Below are positions 51,001 through 62,000 of a stretch of 64,000 nucleotides of DNA, piece after piece. The notes under the pieces were generated by a model. The model had not been told where the DNA came from. It did not search any database and saw only the letters and a list, made by a program, of their open reading frames with translations. The DNA is from Augochlora pura (taxonomy: Eukaryota > Arthropoda > Insecta > Hymenoptera > Halictidae), in the NCBI RefSeq assembly GCF_028453695.1, contig NC_135772.1, positions 20,579,412 to 20,643,411 of the forward strand, given 5' to 3'. The number at the start of each line of letters is the position of its first letter. Within the stretch, counting starts at the first letter, position 1. The position numbers and the translations under genes were made by a program.

Positions 51001-54000
51001 ATGCAGATCAGTATAATTGAAGCCCGGCGTCATGCGTCGATGCATCCGCGTCCCTTGATAGACTGTCAAGCTGTTCGATCTATTAAAGCAAATCGCATAA
51101 ATCAGCCGCAGTTGCGCAACGATTAATCAGATTCTAGCACCGGCATTTTGGTGCGCGCGACTCGCGCGTTTCCCCGCAGCGCAAAGATTTTCGTAATCCG
51201 CGACAATGAAATCGTTTCGAAGCCAACAGAATTGAACGGCGACCTATTTTCCTGGTTCGGTTTATTATACTAAATACACCATGGGATCGCACGAGGATCC
51301 CTCGTGGTTTAAATATTTGGAAATCGTTTGGAAATTAACAAGGATAAATAATCTTCTGTTTCATTTTTAATATAATTTCCTGCTACTTAAATTAATATCA
51401 TACAGATCTCAAAATTGTTTTACAAACGCAATTAAATTGCTCTGGATTTCTATAAATTCTAAGCTGCGAAGCACCGATTTCGTTTCTGCGACAATCGATT
51501 TAATCGCGAGCAATTAAAACAGCATTCGAAGCGAGCAGACCGAAACGGATGTTCCATGTTTCGCTTCGTTATCATAAACGTTTATTACCGTACCAGATAT
51601 CGCGGACAAACACTCACCTGAACGTTGCAGGAGAAGAATCGCCTGGATGCTCCCGTGCACCTGTTGTAGCCATTGTCGCTGCAACAATAAGACGTTTTTA
51701 TAACGACTGAACCGAGCTTCCTCTAAAGCGTTGTAAGGTCGGCGGAACAATAAGAAACAAAGTCCTGGCAGCTATGCGGGCACCGCATCTTCTGCTGGAT
51801 AATAATATTTCAACGAGGACGTTACGGGGGGAGGGACGGAGCTTTTCAAACGGCGGCTCGGCCGTACTGTTTTCTCTATCTGCCTCTGTCCACTTAGAAC
51901 GGCCATTAACTAGAGGATTTCTGAATAATTGAACGGCTCTGCTGACGACAGTTTAACTGTAAATTTAGTTCCAATAGTTGAATTAAATTTACAACGTATT
52001 CATTTATTTATCAAATCGCGTTCATTTGGATATCAATGGGAAAATTAATTTTAATCATATTATTTGATATAATAAAATACAGTTGAATGACGTGATGTAT
52101 TTAGGTAGATTTAGGTTTATATTCTGGTTTAAATTCGTATGGAATTTGCGGTCTGATTATAATTTAATACACGGAAATTGCGTAGTATTATTAGAAGTAA
52201 ATTGTATAGTATTATTAAAAGGAATTAGTGTGCTATTATTAAAAGGAATTAGTGTGCTATTATTAAAAGGAATTAGTGTGATATTATTAGAAGAAAATTA
52301 TGGACTTTCTAGATCGCGGAGACCGGAGCTGGATGAACTTTTATCAGACACATAATTGGAACTGTTGGCAAAAAGGATCGAGTGTTTATCTCTTTTATCG
52401 CGCTCCTTTTTTTCGAACATTGTCACTGGCGCGCGAGCGAATGGGGATCGTTTTCTGTTCGACTGGAATCGCGTTAGCGGTTCGATTCTAATCTCGATTA
52501 CGAGCGGCGTCGGCGGCGGCGGCGGCGTCGATTTTGCATCGAAACGCCGGTCGGTATCTCTAATCAGGAATTCACACTCCGTTAAATCGCGCATCGGCCG
52601 CGCGCTTCCCTCGTTAACGAGCTTCTTCCGATGAAAACTCGAAGGAAAAGTGGAACGACCGGTTCTTCCTTTTTTTTTAAACCACTCCGTCCTCGCCCCT
52701 TCCCGTAAAACCGCCGACGCTCCGCCTCCGCCCACGTGGGGAACGCCGGAATCCACGGAAGGGAAAAACGCGGATCTCCGCTTCTCAATAATTCGCGTCG
52801 CTTTCGGTGAAATTACGTTTGCAGGGATCGCGCGGGCGCGCGCTGAAATTTTCATGCGGAAATCTATCGCCGGGATGTGTAACCGTTGCCGGCGTAACAT
52901 GCTCGTAAAACACGGACAAAACCCGGTGCGCGCGCCCATCTTTTTTTCAGGCACGCCGTCGACCGCTCGTTCGAAATTCATTTATTCGTCGGCCGTGATG
53001 CGTGCTCGATCGGAAATGCTTCTTCATCCATAAGTGATATCAAACGACTGTTTCATGGCCGTAAATAGTTTAGATTCGACTATGACCGTTTCGTACCCAT
53101 AAATAGTTTAGATTTAAACGGCGCTGTTTAGTTGTGCAGCACGTGCGAATAAGCGCGTAAATCCAGTGTGGTGTACAGAGCGTCGCGAAATTATGGTACT
53201 TCTTGGAAGTGAGAGAGGAAGCGAGATCATCCTCAGATCATTTTAGGCAACTTTTTCCTTAGCGAGAATGTTCTATGAAGCTTTGTTTAGGATTTATTAA
53301 TGAAAAACCTTGGGCAATGAAAGTCGAGGTCGTCTGGACCGCTGACTTTGGTATTATTTTATAACGACAGCGAAATATGTAATACTACCAGCCTCGATAT
53401 CTACTGCAAGTAGAAACAGCCTGCAATGGACAGACACAGTGATCCGACAAATTAAAAGCACATTATCAATCGTTTCATACGCCCTAGGAGCATTAAACGA
53501 ACAATCCTCGCAGCATGAAGAGATAATATAATAAAAATTGAAATCTTTATCCACATCGTCTGCTAATATAAATGACATTTGTCCGGAAAATTGTTATTTA
53601 AATATTTTAATATTGCGGACACGAAGAGCGGATTGTATGCTGAAATGTTCATAGCCAGTGTAACGCGCGCGACGAAATGAAAATATCAATTTTCAGCAGA
53701 GCTTTTTGCGACAGCAAACACATATGTTTTAATAATAAAACAAGCTTTAAAAAATTATAGAAGATCGAGAACAAGGGGTTCAATTGTCAAGTGGAATATC
53801 GACGCAGAATTTTTATAATAAACGAAAACCTAGCAATATCGATACAAGTGGAATATTAATTTTTCCAAACCCGCTAAACCTCGCGCGATCGGACCATTAA
53901 ATGCAGTCCGATGCCCGATGCAATTATGATATGTATTTCGACGGAATAATTCGGAGAGCGGCGTCCGAGAATTTAAACGAATTCGATATGAGAAATGGTA

Positions 54001-56058
54001 GCGACGATTTAACGCGGGCGAAATGTTTACGATAGCATATTTCGAGTTTAAGCGACGATTAATCGAAAGTTTATACGCCGGCAATAATTCGGGAGTTTCG
54101 GCCGCGCCGAAAGCGGCGAGCTACACCTGTCGCATTAGCGTGTCCCGTCCGCCATCGTCGTGTCAAGATATTAACCTAATAGCACGCCCGAGGGAATTAA
54201 TATCGATAAGCCAGTCCCCCCCGGCCGATGCTGCGTCTCGATATCGTAAATTGAAAAGAGCTGTAAAGTCGGCGCGGGATCGGACCGCGCGTCCTACGCG
54301 ATCTCGACCGTCTCTGACCTATGACACGATCCGACCGATACCGCGAAATTATTTCCCGGCCTAAATGCTCCTCCGACGCGAGCGCCTCGCTTTCTCGAAC
54401 CGCCTCGAACGTGTTATTACCCGGCGGATTCACTCTCGATTTTGCGGAACACGATTTTCGCCGGCCCGCGATTTTCTTCGCCGACTTTTACTCGCGAAAG
54501 CTGCCTCTTAATTCCGCATCCGCGCGCTGCACCGTTATTACGCGTTTATGCTAAATTGCATACACACTTTATTCCGTCACAATTATATTACAATATTTAT
54601 TCGTACCGATACTGTACAAATATATTACAATTTTATTATATTACGCGTAATTCCTATTTTATAGAAGGGCTTCGCTGGAAGATTAATAAAACGGAATGAA
54701 ACTTCGATGCGCTGCGCAAGTGGAAGAATTAAATGAATCCTCGTACGAACAAATGGAATCGCATATGAAAGAATCGAATGACTTCGTATGCGAACAAATT
54801 AAATGACTTTGCGTGCGAACGAGTTCGTACACGAGTTTCATTGATTAAATTTGCAATCGAACGAGCCAAATACTTCAATTTCTTCGCGATCGATACACGG
54901 ACATTATAAAAGTTGTATTACGAAATTTCCTTTAATCCCCTGCACTGTGACGTATTTTATTTTCGATTTAATAGAAGCGATTGGCAGCGATGTTTATTAT
55001 ATAATATGTGAAACGTTCGTCTCGAGGCTCGTTCGTTATCATAGCGCAAGGGGTTAAATGGTCCGTCGAGGGTGGAGATAGGGCCACGGGGGTCCAGGAC
55101 CGCGCGAAAATTCGCGGAGATGGCGAACAGAAAGCGAAATGGGTAGTCGAGGTTAATCTCGGCCAGAAGATAAGGAGGGATTTGCCGCGATCTCATCGGA
55201 AGTTTCGTCGGGCGCGTGAAAAATTCTGGCGAAAGAGGGCCCCGAAGCGCGGCAACCCCACCTGCGCGCGTGATTCAATTTAAGGAAACCCATCCCCGCG
55301 GGAAATGACGGGCTAAAAAATTAATTTCCCATTAGTCGACCCTCCGAGCATTTAGCACGTCCGCGGAATTTCAAATTTCTTGTTACCCGCCGTCTTCCTC
55401 GCTCCTTCCCTAATTAATATTAACACGACACCTGTCTCCGCCGACCCACGAAAATAATTGTCATAATCTCGACGCGCTTACCGGCCGATTAAATAATAAA
55501 GCAGAAATATGGAACAAACGATCCCGCGAATTAATTAGAAATCCTCTTTGAAAAACATATTTTCGAATTGAAATAGTTTCGGATTGAAACAGCCTCGAGG
55601 GCAAAGGGTTAACAACAGTCTACAGCAAAGCCGAGTAAATAAAATATAAAACAGTGGACGCATCGGGAGCATTTTTAACAGATAATTACCAAGCTGTATA
55701 AATTTTTCTATAACGTCTGTTTATTAGGTTTCAGGCGTAACATTTTGTTATCGCGTTCTCTGATTAATTCTTATCAGCCGGCATCCGAGCGGCCCACTAA
55801 AGCTGCGGAATAATCTGATAAATGGTTAAGAGGTTCCTCCGGAGGGTGGTAGAGCAGATGATGGACTCACTCTATATCGAGACACTGTCTAATCTGATGG
55901 GAGACGCCGCCTCCGCAGGACCTGGAGCAGGAGCTGGGCGTCGACCATGGTCCCCAGGTGCCACTTTCGGGCTCGTCCGTGTCGAGGACCGAGCTGCTGT
56001 GCAGGTAGCTCTCGCCATGTTGTCGCCGGTGTCTCTCGTGCCTAAATTTGATATGATG
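23885..56058 (-). CDS. Ppn: Papilin, ADAMTS-like proteoglycan-type matrix protein (5' end missing)
   Basis: I joined 38 exons on the minus strand, all GT-AG, giving 8,439 coding nt (2,812 residues plus stop) in one frame. Papilin is a secreted basement-membrane glycoprotein; Drosophila papilin binds the matrix during embryogenesis and can inhibit procollagen N-proteinase. Approximate residue order, numbered from the first exon found: TSP1 31-62 and its continuation to 110; Cys-rich and spacer 111-330; six TSP1 to 672; acidic and mucin-like 673-1139; 14 papilin cassettes 1140-1560; 11 Kunitz domains to 2247; antistasin-like segment to 2328; WAP to about 2370; three Ig domains; PLAC 2746-2790. 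This matches Drosophila papilin in order and size. The first exon with initiator Met and signal peptide was not found. The stop is TAG at 23887-23885. Exons are itemised in the module entries. Most introns are short, but two near the 5' end are 4.2 and 8.6 kb. Confidence 0.97.
27402..33097 (-). CDS. Ppn: Papilin Kunitz domain array (domains 2-11)
   Basis: Exons are 32981-32805, 32562-32383, 31254-31075, 30295-30125, 29415-29200, 29124-28954, 28787-28371 (two domains), 28111-27899 and 27572-27402. Each domain has the six-Cys Kunitz pattern with the FxYGGC or FxYTGC core and the GNxNxF motif. Domain 1 is at the end of the preceding exon (33453-33097). Every exon begins and ends in phase 1, so each is a portable unit. 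The residue after the second Cys (P1, which sets protease specificity) is Arg only in domains 1 and 10. The others have Glu, Gln, Pro, Gly, His, Ser, Asn, Asn and Ala in domains 2-9 and 11. Most are therefore unlikely to be trypsin inhibitors and may be structural. Confidence 0.95.
33097..34979 (-). CDS. Ppn: Papilin cassette array and first Kunitz domain
   Basis: Exons are 34979-34634, 34502-34378, 34311-34111, 34018-33620 and 33453-33097. They encode about 14 copies of a short motif with consensus FGCCPDGxTxAxGPxxxGC, the papilin cassette that is characteristic of insect papilins. Three copies are in the first exon, two in the second, two in the third, five in the fourth and two in the fifth. 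The last exon then carries Kunitz domain 1 (second Cys followed by Arg, so possibly inhibitory). One intron falls inside a cassette (between 34634 and 34502, phase 2), unlike the phase-1 borders elsewhere. Confidence 0.94.
35126..37894 (-). CDS. Ppn: Papilin acidic and mucin-like Ser/Thr region with tandem repeats
   Basis: Exons are 37894-37764 (very acidic, TEEETTEEDDECEVYEDED), 37281-36945, 36182-35988 and 35863-35126. The region is rich in Ser, Thr, Glu and Gly. It contains SGEGSG-type sites suited to glycosaminoglycan attachment (near 37135-37110) and abundant Ser/Thr for O-glycosylation; both uses are inferred from composition. The largest exon carries many TTESGM or TTESGE hexapeptides encoded by an 18-bp minisatellite. 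Drosophila papilin has a comparable low-complexity Ser/Thr region at the same position. Confidence 0.93.
35215..35645 (-). repeat. Ppn: 18-bp coding minisatellite in papilin
   Basis: About two dozen tandem units of an 18-bp word (plus strand GTGGTCATTCCAGACTCG or a close variant) encode Thr-Thr-Glu-Ser-Gly-Met/Glu. Differences are mostly at third codon positions, so the peptide is better conserved than the DNA. Length polymorphism between individuals is likely. The repeat also keeps the antisense frame open, which produces a false plus-strand frame at 35137-35649. Confidence 0.9.
38392..41132 (-). CDS. Ppn: Papilin thrombospondin type 1 repeat array (six repeats)
   Basis: Exons are 41132-41000, 40609-40266, 40085-39906, 39632-39459, 38975-38793 and 38533-38392. 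The first exon ends the spacer and opens TSP1 (DEFSSCSSTCGGG). Further repeats begin WGPCSKHCGEGG, GPWKPCDRLCGPG, DWSGCDDKCG, QWSDCSAKCGSG and GPWSECSKPCGGG. Each has the CSxxCG core and a basic strand such as QSRRV, QTREIKC or ETRRVTC. The exons at 40085, 39632 and 38975 begin and end in phase 0, with breaks just before the first Cys of a repeat. These repeats probably bind matrix and could be C-mannosylated or O-fucosylated; that is family knowledge. Confidence 0.95.
41000..42968 (-). CDS. Ppn: Papilin ADAMTS-type Cys-rich and spacer region
   Basis: Exons are 42968-42886, 42520-42370, 42230-42107, 41778-41698, 41586-41414 and 41132-41000. The segments read CPESGRDFRAEQC, WIPYTGGSNKCELNC, HVGCDMMLGS and CRECGGDGSDC. 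Then come YIDILLIPKGATNIAVKE and SGHYYLNGNWRIDFPRSL, the signature of the ADAMTS Cys-rich and spacer modules shared by papilin and ADAMTS-like proteins. There is no metalloprotease domain, as expected for papilin. Confidence 0.95.
42969..51617 (-). other. 8.6-kb papilin intron
   Basis: This CpG-rich to AT-mixed intron separates the second and third located papilin exons. No nested gene is supported, although stop-poor CpG-rich DNA yields long overlapping open frames on both strands (for example 43485-43832 and 47682-48230). It contains short CT/GA runs (43522-43540, 44569-44586), a CG run (43681-43694), single TTAACCC-type repeat arms (near 44664 and 49560) and a mariner-like foldback element (50592-50900). 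Confidence 0.6.
50592..50900. mobile_element. Mariner-like foldback fragment
   Basis: TTAGGTTGG at 50592 and TTAGGTTGATGCATATGAAA near 50753 resemble mariner terminal sequence. Positions 50641-50714 and 50760-50837 are inverted copies of about 75 bp with modest divergence, so the piece would fold back. Downstream, 50838-50900 also reads like mariner end sequence. No transposase frame is present. I infer a degraded non-autonomous or rearranged mariner copy inside the papilin intron. Confidence 0.55.
51618..56058 (-). CDS. Ppn: Papilin N-terminal TSP1 module (two exons)
   Basis: Exon 56058-55871 starts after a pyrimidine-rich acceptor (TTTCTGTTCCAG). It encodes a basic stretch (HHIKFRHERHRRQHGES), an acidic linker and then GTWGPWSTPSSCSRSCGGGV, the first TSP1 repeat, ending with a split codon. 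Exon 51678-51618 completes it (DNGYNRCTGASRRFFSCNVQ) and joins in phase 0 to the CPESGRDF exon at 42968. Only 61 nt long, the second exon is isolated by introns of 4.2 and 8.6 kb. The basic HRR-type segment could follow a signal peptide encoded farther upstream. Confidence 0.92.
52184..52294. repeat. 24-bp tandem repeat
   Basis: Three near-identical units of GGAATTAGTGTGCTATTATT plus AAAA occupy 52221-52292, preceded by diverged units. The open frame across it (ISVLLLKG repeated) is a by-product. Confidence 0.85.
53247..53330. mobile_element. Degenerate fragment related to the 57404-57752 foldback element
   Basis: GCAACTTTTTCC, then GAATGTTCTATGAAGCTTTG, then TTATTAATGAAAAACCTTGG parallels the left half of the element at 57404 (57469-57536) with scattered changes. 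The terminal CAGGGTG ends are not present, so this is an old internal remnant. Confidence 0.6.
54932..55057. repeat. Short inverted-repeat element with TTAATCCCC ends
   Basis: TTAATCCCCTGC at 54932-54943 faces GCGCAAGGGGTTAA at 55044-55057. The spacing (about 126 bp overall) is longer than in the copies at 4212 and 10685, but the ends follow the same pattern. Confidence 0.5.
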
Positions 56059-59000
56059 CTGGAACAGAAAAGTAAAAGGCGTGATTCACGGCGTCGCCTT
56101 CACTCGCGTCGAAAGAAACTGGACACCGCGGGAATATCCGCCGTGGGAACGCGGAGGATCTCTCCTCGGTAAGTGGTCCCTTGTTTATTCGCGGCCTAGC
56201 CAGAGAAGACTGTAGAAAGAGGTACCCACGGGGTGATCCTCGTTCGCGAGAGCGTAGGCGCGATCGCCTTATCAGCCGGCGCTCGATAAGGCGCGGGCTT
56301 TTAGCTGTGATGAACTGCGGTCGGGACGGGGGCTGAAAACGTGAATTACGTTATCGCGCGGCGAGAGCATATTTTCGACGAATTTATGACCGCGATGGAT
56401 CGGTGGCTCCGGGAATGATGCTTCTATGCCGAACCAATTCATCGCGAATTGTTTGACGGGAAGATATTTATTGCAATTTATAAAGGTTGACGTTTATTTG
56501 GTGCAGGTTGTGCGATGGGAGAATTTTTGGCGCGTCGATGGTTTCGGGTACTCGACATGGAAGTCGGTGAATGATTTAGTCGTTCAAGTGGCGAATGATT
56601 TATCGCCTTTATCTAAGTAGTACCTAATTTGATTTTAATGCCAAGTACCTGGAAATTAAGGGGAGCGCGAGTATAACCCCACCTGATGCCTGAGTAATAC
56701 CCCTAGTAAACAGCAGAAGGTTTCACTCGCGTTATTCAGAAACTTGGATCAAACCCAAACGAAGCTGAGAAAGATAAACTATACATCTGAAGCTAGAGGA
56801 TCTCCTGCGACAGATGCGATAATTCAAGGTTTTCTGAATCGAGGACACGCGTATTTCAGGACTATGTCTCAGCTCTTTGACGTAACATTTGCCGATGACA
56901 CCTCGTTAGCGTCGCCGGACTCGAAAGTGCACGTGCCAAAGTGTTAGGTCCACGGACCCTGGGACGCGCGCCGACTTCTATCTATCTGTTCTAGAATCCT
57001 CTGCCGCGACTCCGCGTGGATCCCAGGATCCCCCGGCTCTCCCGTCTACAAATTCCAGAATAACTCCGTCCCGGATCTACCTCGCCACCTCTCCATTAAA
57101 AACGCATTTCCATCTCATTCAGCCTCCCTCCCCTCTCCCCTCTCCTGTCCCGAGCAAACTAGGCGAACCTAGCCGAGCCACCGAAAAGGAAAGATCGAGA
57201 TTAATACTCCAAATGGAGCGACGATTCTACGATCCGGGAAAATTCCGTTCCATTCCGCGAGCGAAATCTATGCAACATTTGAATGGAGCCTTCTGGCGTG
57301 GCTCCAAAGCAGTTTGCAGTGGTCGGTTGTAAAGTGCGAGCGCTCGCTTTCCAAATAAAATTATCCGGCGTACTCTTTCCAGGCCCTGGCTCGCCCAATT
57401 GTCTACAGGGTGTTCCAAGAATATTCAACGATCTAGGAATAAGAGATAGCTGGCGGTGATTTCGAGCAACTTTTTCCCTGTGGAAAAATATTCTACGCGG
57501 CTTTGTGCACGAGTTATTAATGAAAAACATTGACCGATGAGAGGCGAGACCAGCTGGTGCTGGATAACCGAGCCAACACACGGTCAAAACCCAGTAACGC
57601 CAGTAGAGCTCGCCTCTCATTGGTCAGTGCTTTTTTATTAATATCTCCTTAATGATACTAAGGAGAAAATTCTTTGAAAGAAAAAAGTTACTGCAAACGA
57701 CTTCAGGAATCCTCTCGTTTCCATCTGAGAGTGATTTTCCGGCCACCCTGTATTCCGCCTGTTGTTCCCGCTGATCGTTGTCGGCCCCCGCCGCGCCGTG
57801 ATCGCCGCAATTGGGGGATCGAAAATGTTTTCGGTTAAACTGCAATCGGCGGACACGGGAGGCGCATCGGCATTGTCACCGGGACTGGACCGAGTATCCA
57901 CTTGGCCCAGATTATTGGTCTTTGAAGGGAGTTCGCCGAAGTTGTCGGCAGCCGGGCTGCAAAACTTGTTCCGCGCCGGTTAAGTTAACCTCGCCGGACA
58001 ATTTCGGGAGAGTTTACCCGATCGATGTGTATCGCCGATAAACGACCGTGGTAAACGAGGAGAGCCGGGCTGCCTCATTTTTCACCGGCGCTATTAAATT
58101 CTAGGGAGACGGACCGTTTTATCTGCGATATTGTATTCGCGACTCTGCGCTCGCAGTTGGAGATGTCCTGCCAGTCGAAGCGGCAGCTTCGACGATTTTG
58201 CGGAGAACTTTCGACGATGGGAAAATTTTTCCATTTTTTGCAAGGAAGATGCTATTGCTCCTAGGCGAAATAAATGTCTCCTCGATTGGATCAATTCCAT
58301 TACAAACGCCTAGTCTGCTAGCCTAAACTCCTCGCCTGTTGATTAATTCAGTGCTAGAATATTCTTTGCAAATAATCGAAATAAATATCCAAAAAATGCG
58401 CTAGGATCCTCGGATTAAACTCTAGATAATAATTAAGATCTAGCTAATTTCGCCGCGGGAAATAAACCGAGCTTTAATTCGCGGCCAGCCGATTATCCCC
58501 CCGATCAATTAACGGCGAGCATCCGCGTGGTTAATGAGACTAAACGAGGGGGTGAAAGGACGAAAGGAAAGGCTCGTTGATTTTTTTCAGCGGCGACTTC
58601 ACGGGCGTTTAGCGAAGCCGGATTTATCGCGTTCTTATTGATTGTGCCTCGCGTAACTCATCGGATTAACAAGTTGCAGGTCCCCCCGGGGCGGCTCGCG
58701 CGAGACGTATTAAATCATGTCTCTTACGATCCAACTTTGATGGGATCGTGAAACGAGATTCTCGGCGAGTTACTTAATGCACCAGCCGTCTTTGAGTAAA
58801 TCTCGTTGCGTGCCATGCATCTTCCGGCCTGACAGCAGGATCCTTTCAGAGTCTGCCGCGCGCCTCCTGCCACTTCAATCAAGTAAATCAACTCTCATTA
58901 ATTCCGGCGTGACACCTCGCGCCTCTGCCCGTTTACTAAATAAACTAACCGGGCCGACGTTGCATCGACTGGAAGAACGTTGTTTCATTCGGTGAAGGTA

Positions 59001-62000
59001 CATACACCGTGGTGGCCGGCTAATCGTTGTCTCGAAACGAGATCCCACGACCGAACGGAAACGTGTTCGCCGATCGTTCGACGCGCGTGTCGCCCGATGA
59101 TGTAAACCGTGTTGCACAGCTGCCTTGGTTTACTGCGCGACGGTTAGTCACCGCTTAAGACGCGCCGTTTAATTACTTGATTTATCGCGGGCCGGTCGTC
59201 GCGATCGCGAGACTGTATTGCTGTGAGAATCGCCGCGGACCCAATTTCTTTTTCGGATGATCCCTTTATAGCTCCGAAAGCCACGCAACTCGGTGATTCA
59301 CTCGTTCCACGGGCCGGCTTTGCCACGCCACCACGTGTCCGGCTTCGTGGAATAGCTCGATCAATTCCTTCTTTCACGAACGCGTCTCGCACAGCGCTTA
59401 TCGGACGACTGCTGTCCTGTTATAATTCAATCGTCGCCATAGTACACTTTGTTTTAGCCGCACGATATTTAGGTATCGTGCGCAGATAACGTCGCGACGG
59501 TTGAGTCCTCACCTTCGGGAATTCTTTTTTAAAAATTGTACAACGAACGCAATGACGTTAAAAAAAGAGAGAAGGTAGAAAGAGAAGGATTAATTTCGCT
59601 TTTCTCGTCGCAATGACCGGTGCGCCATCGAGCGCACCGGGGGACCGATTCGTCGCGGCAGGCCTAATTGGAGGATGTTTTTTCCGAGCCGGATCCACGC
59701 GATCTAGGCGATCCGGGAAGTCGAATCGAGCCACACGCGACGCAGAAAAACAGGGAAACGAGATTCTAGGATAAACGGTTCTCACCTAGCTCGTCACTCG
59801 GAGGCGTTTTAATCTGTCGTTTCCCGGGCGGAGCTCCCCGAGGGCTGTTTCGCGGAGCGAAGAGCGCCGCGCGTCTCGAGGTTTTATAGTCACCCACGTC
59901 GGCGGACGTGCCATTATTATCGTCGTACATTCTCACAATACGGTCCGCGCGACACCGGCGAGTCGCGCAGATGCTGGATCTGCGAGGAAAGAAAAGCCCC
60001 GGCCGGCTCGCGCGTCGCACGGAAACGCGAGTGTCCCACAAGCCCATCTGCTCGCCGACTCTCTCTCTTTCTCTCTCTCCCTCTCTCTTCCTCCTCGAAC
60101 TCGCCCGCTCCGTTTCGCGCGGAGAAAACTGCTCTGGTACAGCTGTAACCGCGCGTCGAAACTTATTTACAGCCCGGAGGTATTTTTTTTGGCGGTCCCC
60201 ACGGTGAGGTTCGTCGCAGAAAAGCGCAAGACGGCTTCTTCCTTCTTCCTCCTCCTCCTCCTCCTCAGCTCCGTCCTCTTGAAGAGGGGCCCACCACCGT
60301 GACAGACGACGAGACCGCGCGACGCGTTTCTATCAAATTGAATGCAACGCGCGCGAAACCCGCCACCTAAGGAATTCAATTTTTCTAAGCGCTTTTCCGC
60401 ACACTCTCCTACGTTAAGGGCCGCGGAACGCGCTACCGATCTGCGAGCTCTAATTCGACGATTTAATCCGCGACGCCATCGGGCTCTGGGAAGAGAAGAA
60501 CGTTTTTGCCAACCGCGGACCGGTGAAACGATAGGCAGTTCCTCTGACAAATTTTCCTTCGTGAGTTCAACGCTGCACCCACGGCGAGGGATAAAAAGGT
60601 GCTCTATTAATTATACACGCCCGGTACTATTTAATCCTAATTTCAGTTGAAATTCAAAATCATCGAATTTATGATTTAGATAATAAATTCTAAATTGAAT
60701 GATTTAGGTAATAATTACCTAATTTTTATTACGTTTTATATACATGAAGGTAGTCTACTAATTTGCCAATTTTTATCTAATATATAGCAAATGCTTTCAA
60801 CTTTTGGTCACGAGACTCAATTTCATGAAAAGAATTTTGTTACGTAAAATACCAGAAGCCAGAAAAATTATTTTAGCTTTGCAGTTGAAAGGACTTCGAG
60901 TGCGAACGGTTAATTATTAATGGTGGCCGGTGGTTCGACAGGTGGTCGACAGTTATCTACCGATAACTGGAGAACAGTTTTGTAGACGAGCTCGGTTAAT
61001 CTTATCGGCGCGCGTCGGCCGGCAAAGGTGCGGACGTTGCACTGCCCCCGGCGCGTAACCGTTTCGTATTAGCATAAATTAGTCGGCGGCTAGTCGTCCG
61101 TCGTAAACCTAGCCAATTGTAAAGTCCCCGGGCTTTGGTGTCGTGGAGATGGTCTCTGAACCATCTCTGAACGGTCTAATGGAGAGCCGGCAGTGTGGCG
61201 AGAGGCGGGCAGAGCTCCGCGCGCTTGGATGCCAACTCGGCGCACGTTGCCGAGGTTAAACGCATTCTTTAACGCATAATTCGTGTAATTGTGCCTCGTG
61301 GTACTCGCGCACCCTAAATGCGCATTCGGTACGACCCTGTTCTCTCCCCCATACACCCTGTTCACCCCCTCTGGTCGCGGGGTTACGGTAAATGGACGGG
61401 GAACAATTTATGGCGGCGCGAACGCTGCCAAAATTCTTCCTCTATCTTAATTAAAACGTCGCCCGGCAAAAACCGCGCCGTTATTAATCAGCGCCCGGTT
61501 GGCCGTGGTTTTATTCCGGCTTCGGACGCCGCGAAGAAACTGTTCCTGACAGCGTCGGTTAGGGTCGTTACGCTTTCGGTATAAGGGGCGGGCCAATTTA
61601 GGATGCTCGCAGGAGGACCGGGAGACCGTTCGTTGTCCGGATTTTATGCACTCCGGTGAATAATCGGCGAAAGAAGTAGGTGGACGGATTTCGAGGGACT
61701 TGAATGCGTTGATTGCTTTCATTATTTCCGACTTGCTACTAAATAATAAATACTAAATACAGCTCGGCGCGGAACGTGTTAAATAAAAATTCCACGATTC
61801 AGTTATTTAAGAAAATAATCCTAAATTGCTGTCGGACCTCGAAAAAGTTGGCTCTCGAGAAAGGATTTTTTGAAAGCGATCGTGTAACGTCAGCACGAGT
61901 TTGATCGAACCGAAGGATGATCGGGGGAATCGACGCGGATCTCGACGTCGCGGATCCAGGAGAGGATTGGGGGCTTCCCGGTTCCCCTCCGTGATCGATC

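Larger units (their letters stand above)
51679..55870 (-). other. 4.2-kb papilin intron
   Basis: No coding content is supported. It holds a 24-bp tandem repeat (52184-52294), a degenerate copy of the foldback element (53247-53330) and a TTAACCCC-ended hairpin element (54932-55057). A 227-codon minus-strand open frame at 52298-52981 overlaps opposite-strand frames in CpG-rich DNA and shows no domain. Confidence 0.6.

Noticed and set aside
52184..52294. Direct repeats examined as a CRISPR-like array
   Set aside because: Units are contiguous tandem copies without unique spacers, in a eukaryotic intron.
52298..52981. 227-codon minus-strand open frame in the papilin intron
   Set aside because: Overlaps equally open plus-strand frames, low-complexity Pro and Arg content, no domain.
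57201..57620. Minus-strand frame starting with a signal-like MRGELYWRYWVLTV, considered as the missing papilin first exon
   Set aside because: The leader lies inside the foldback transposable element and shows no phase-0 donor; similarity to a signal peptide is coincidental.
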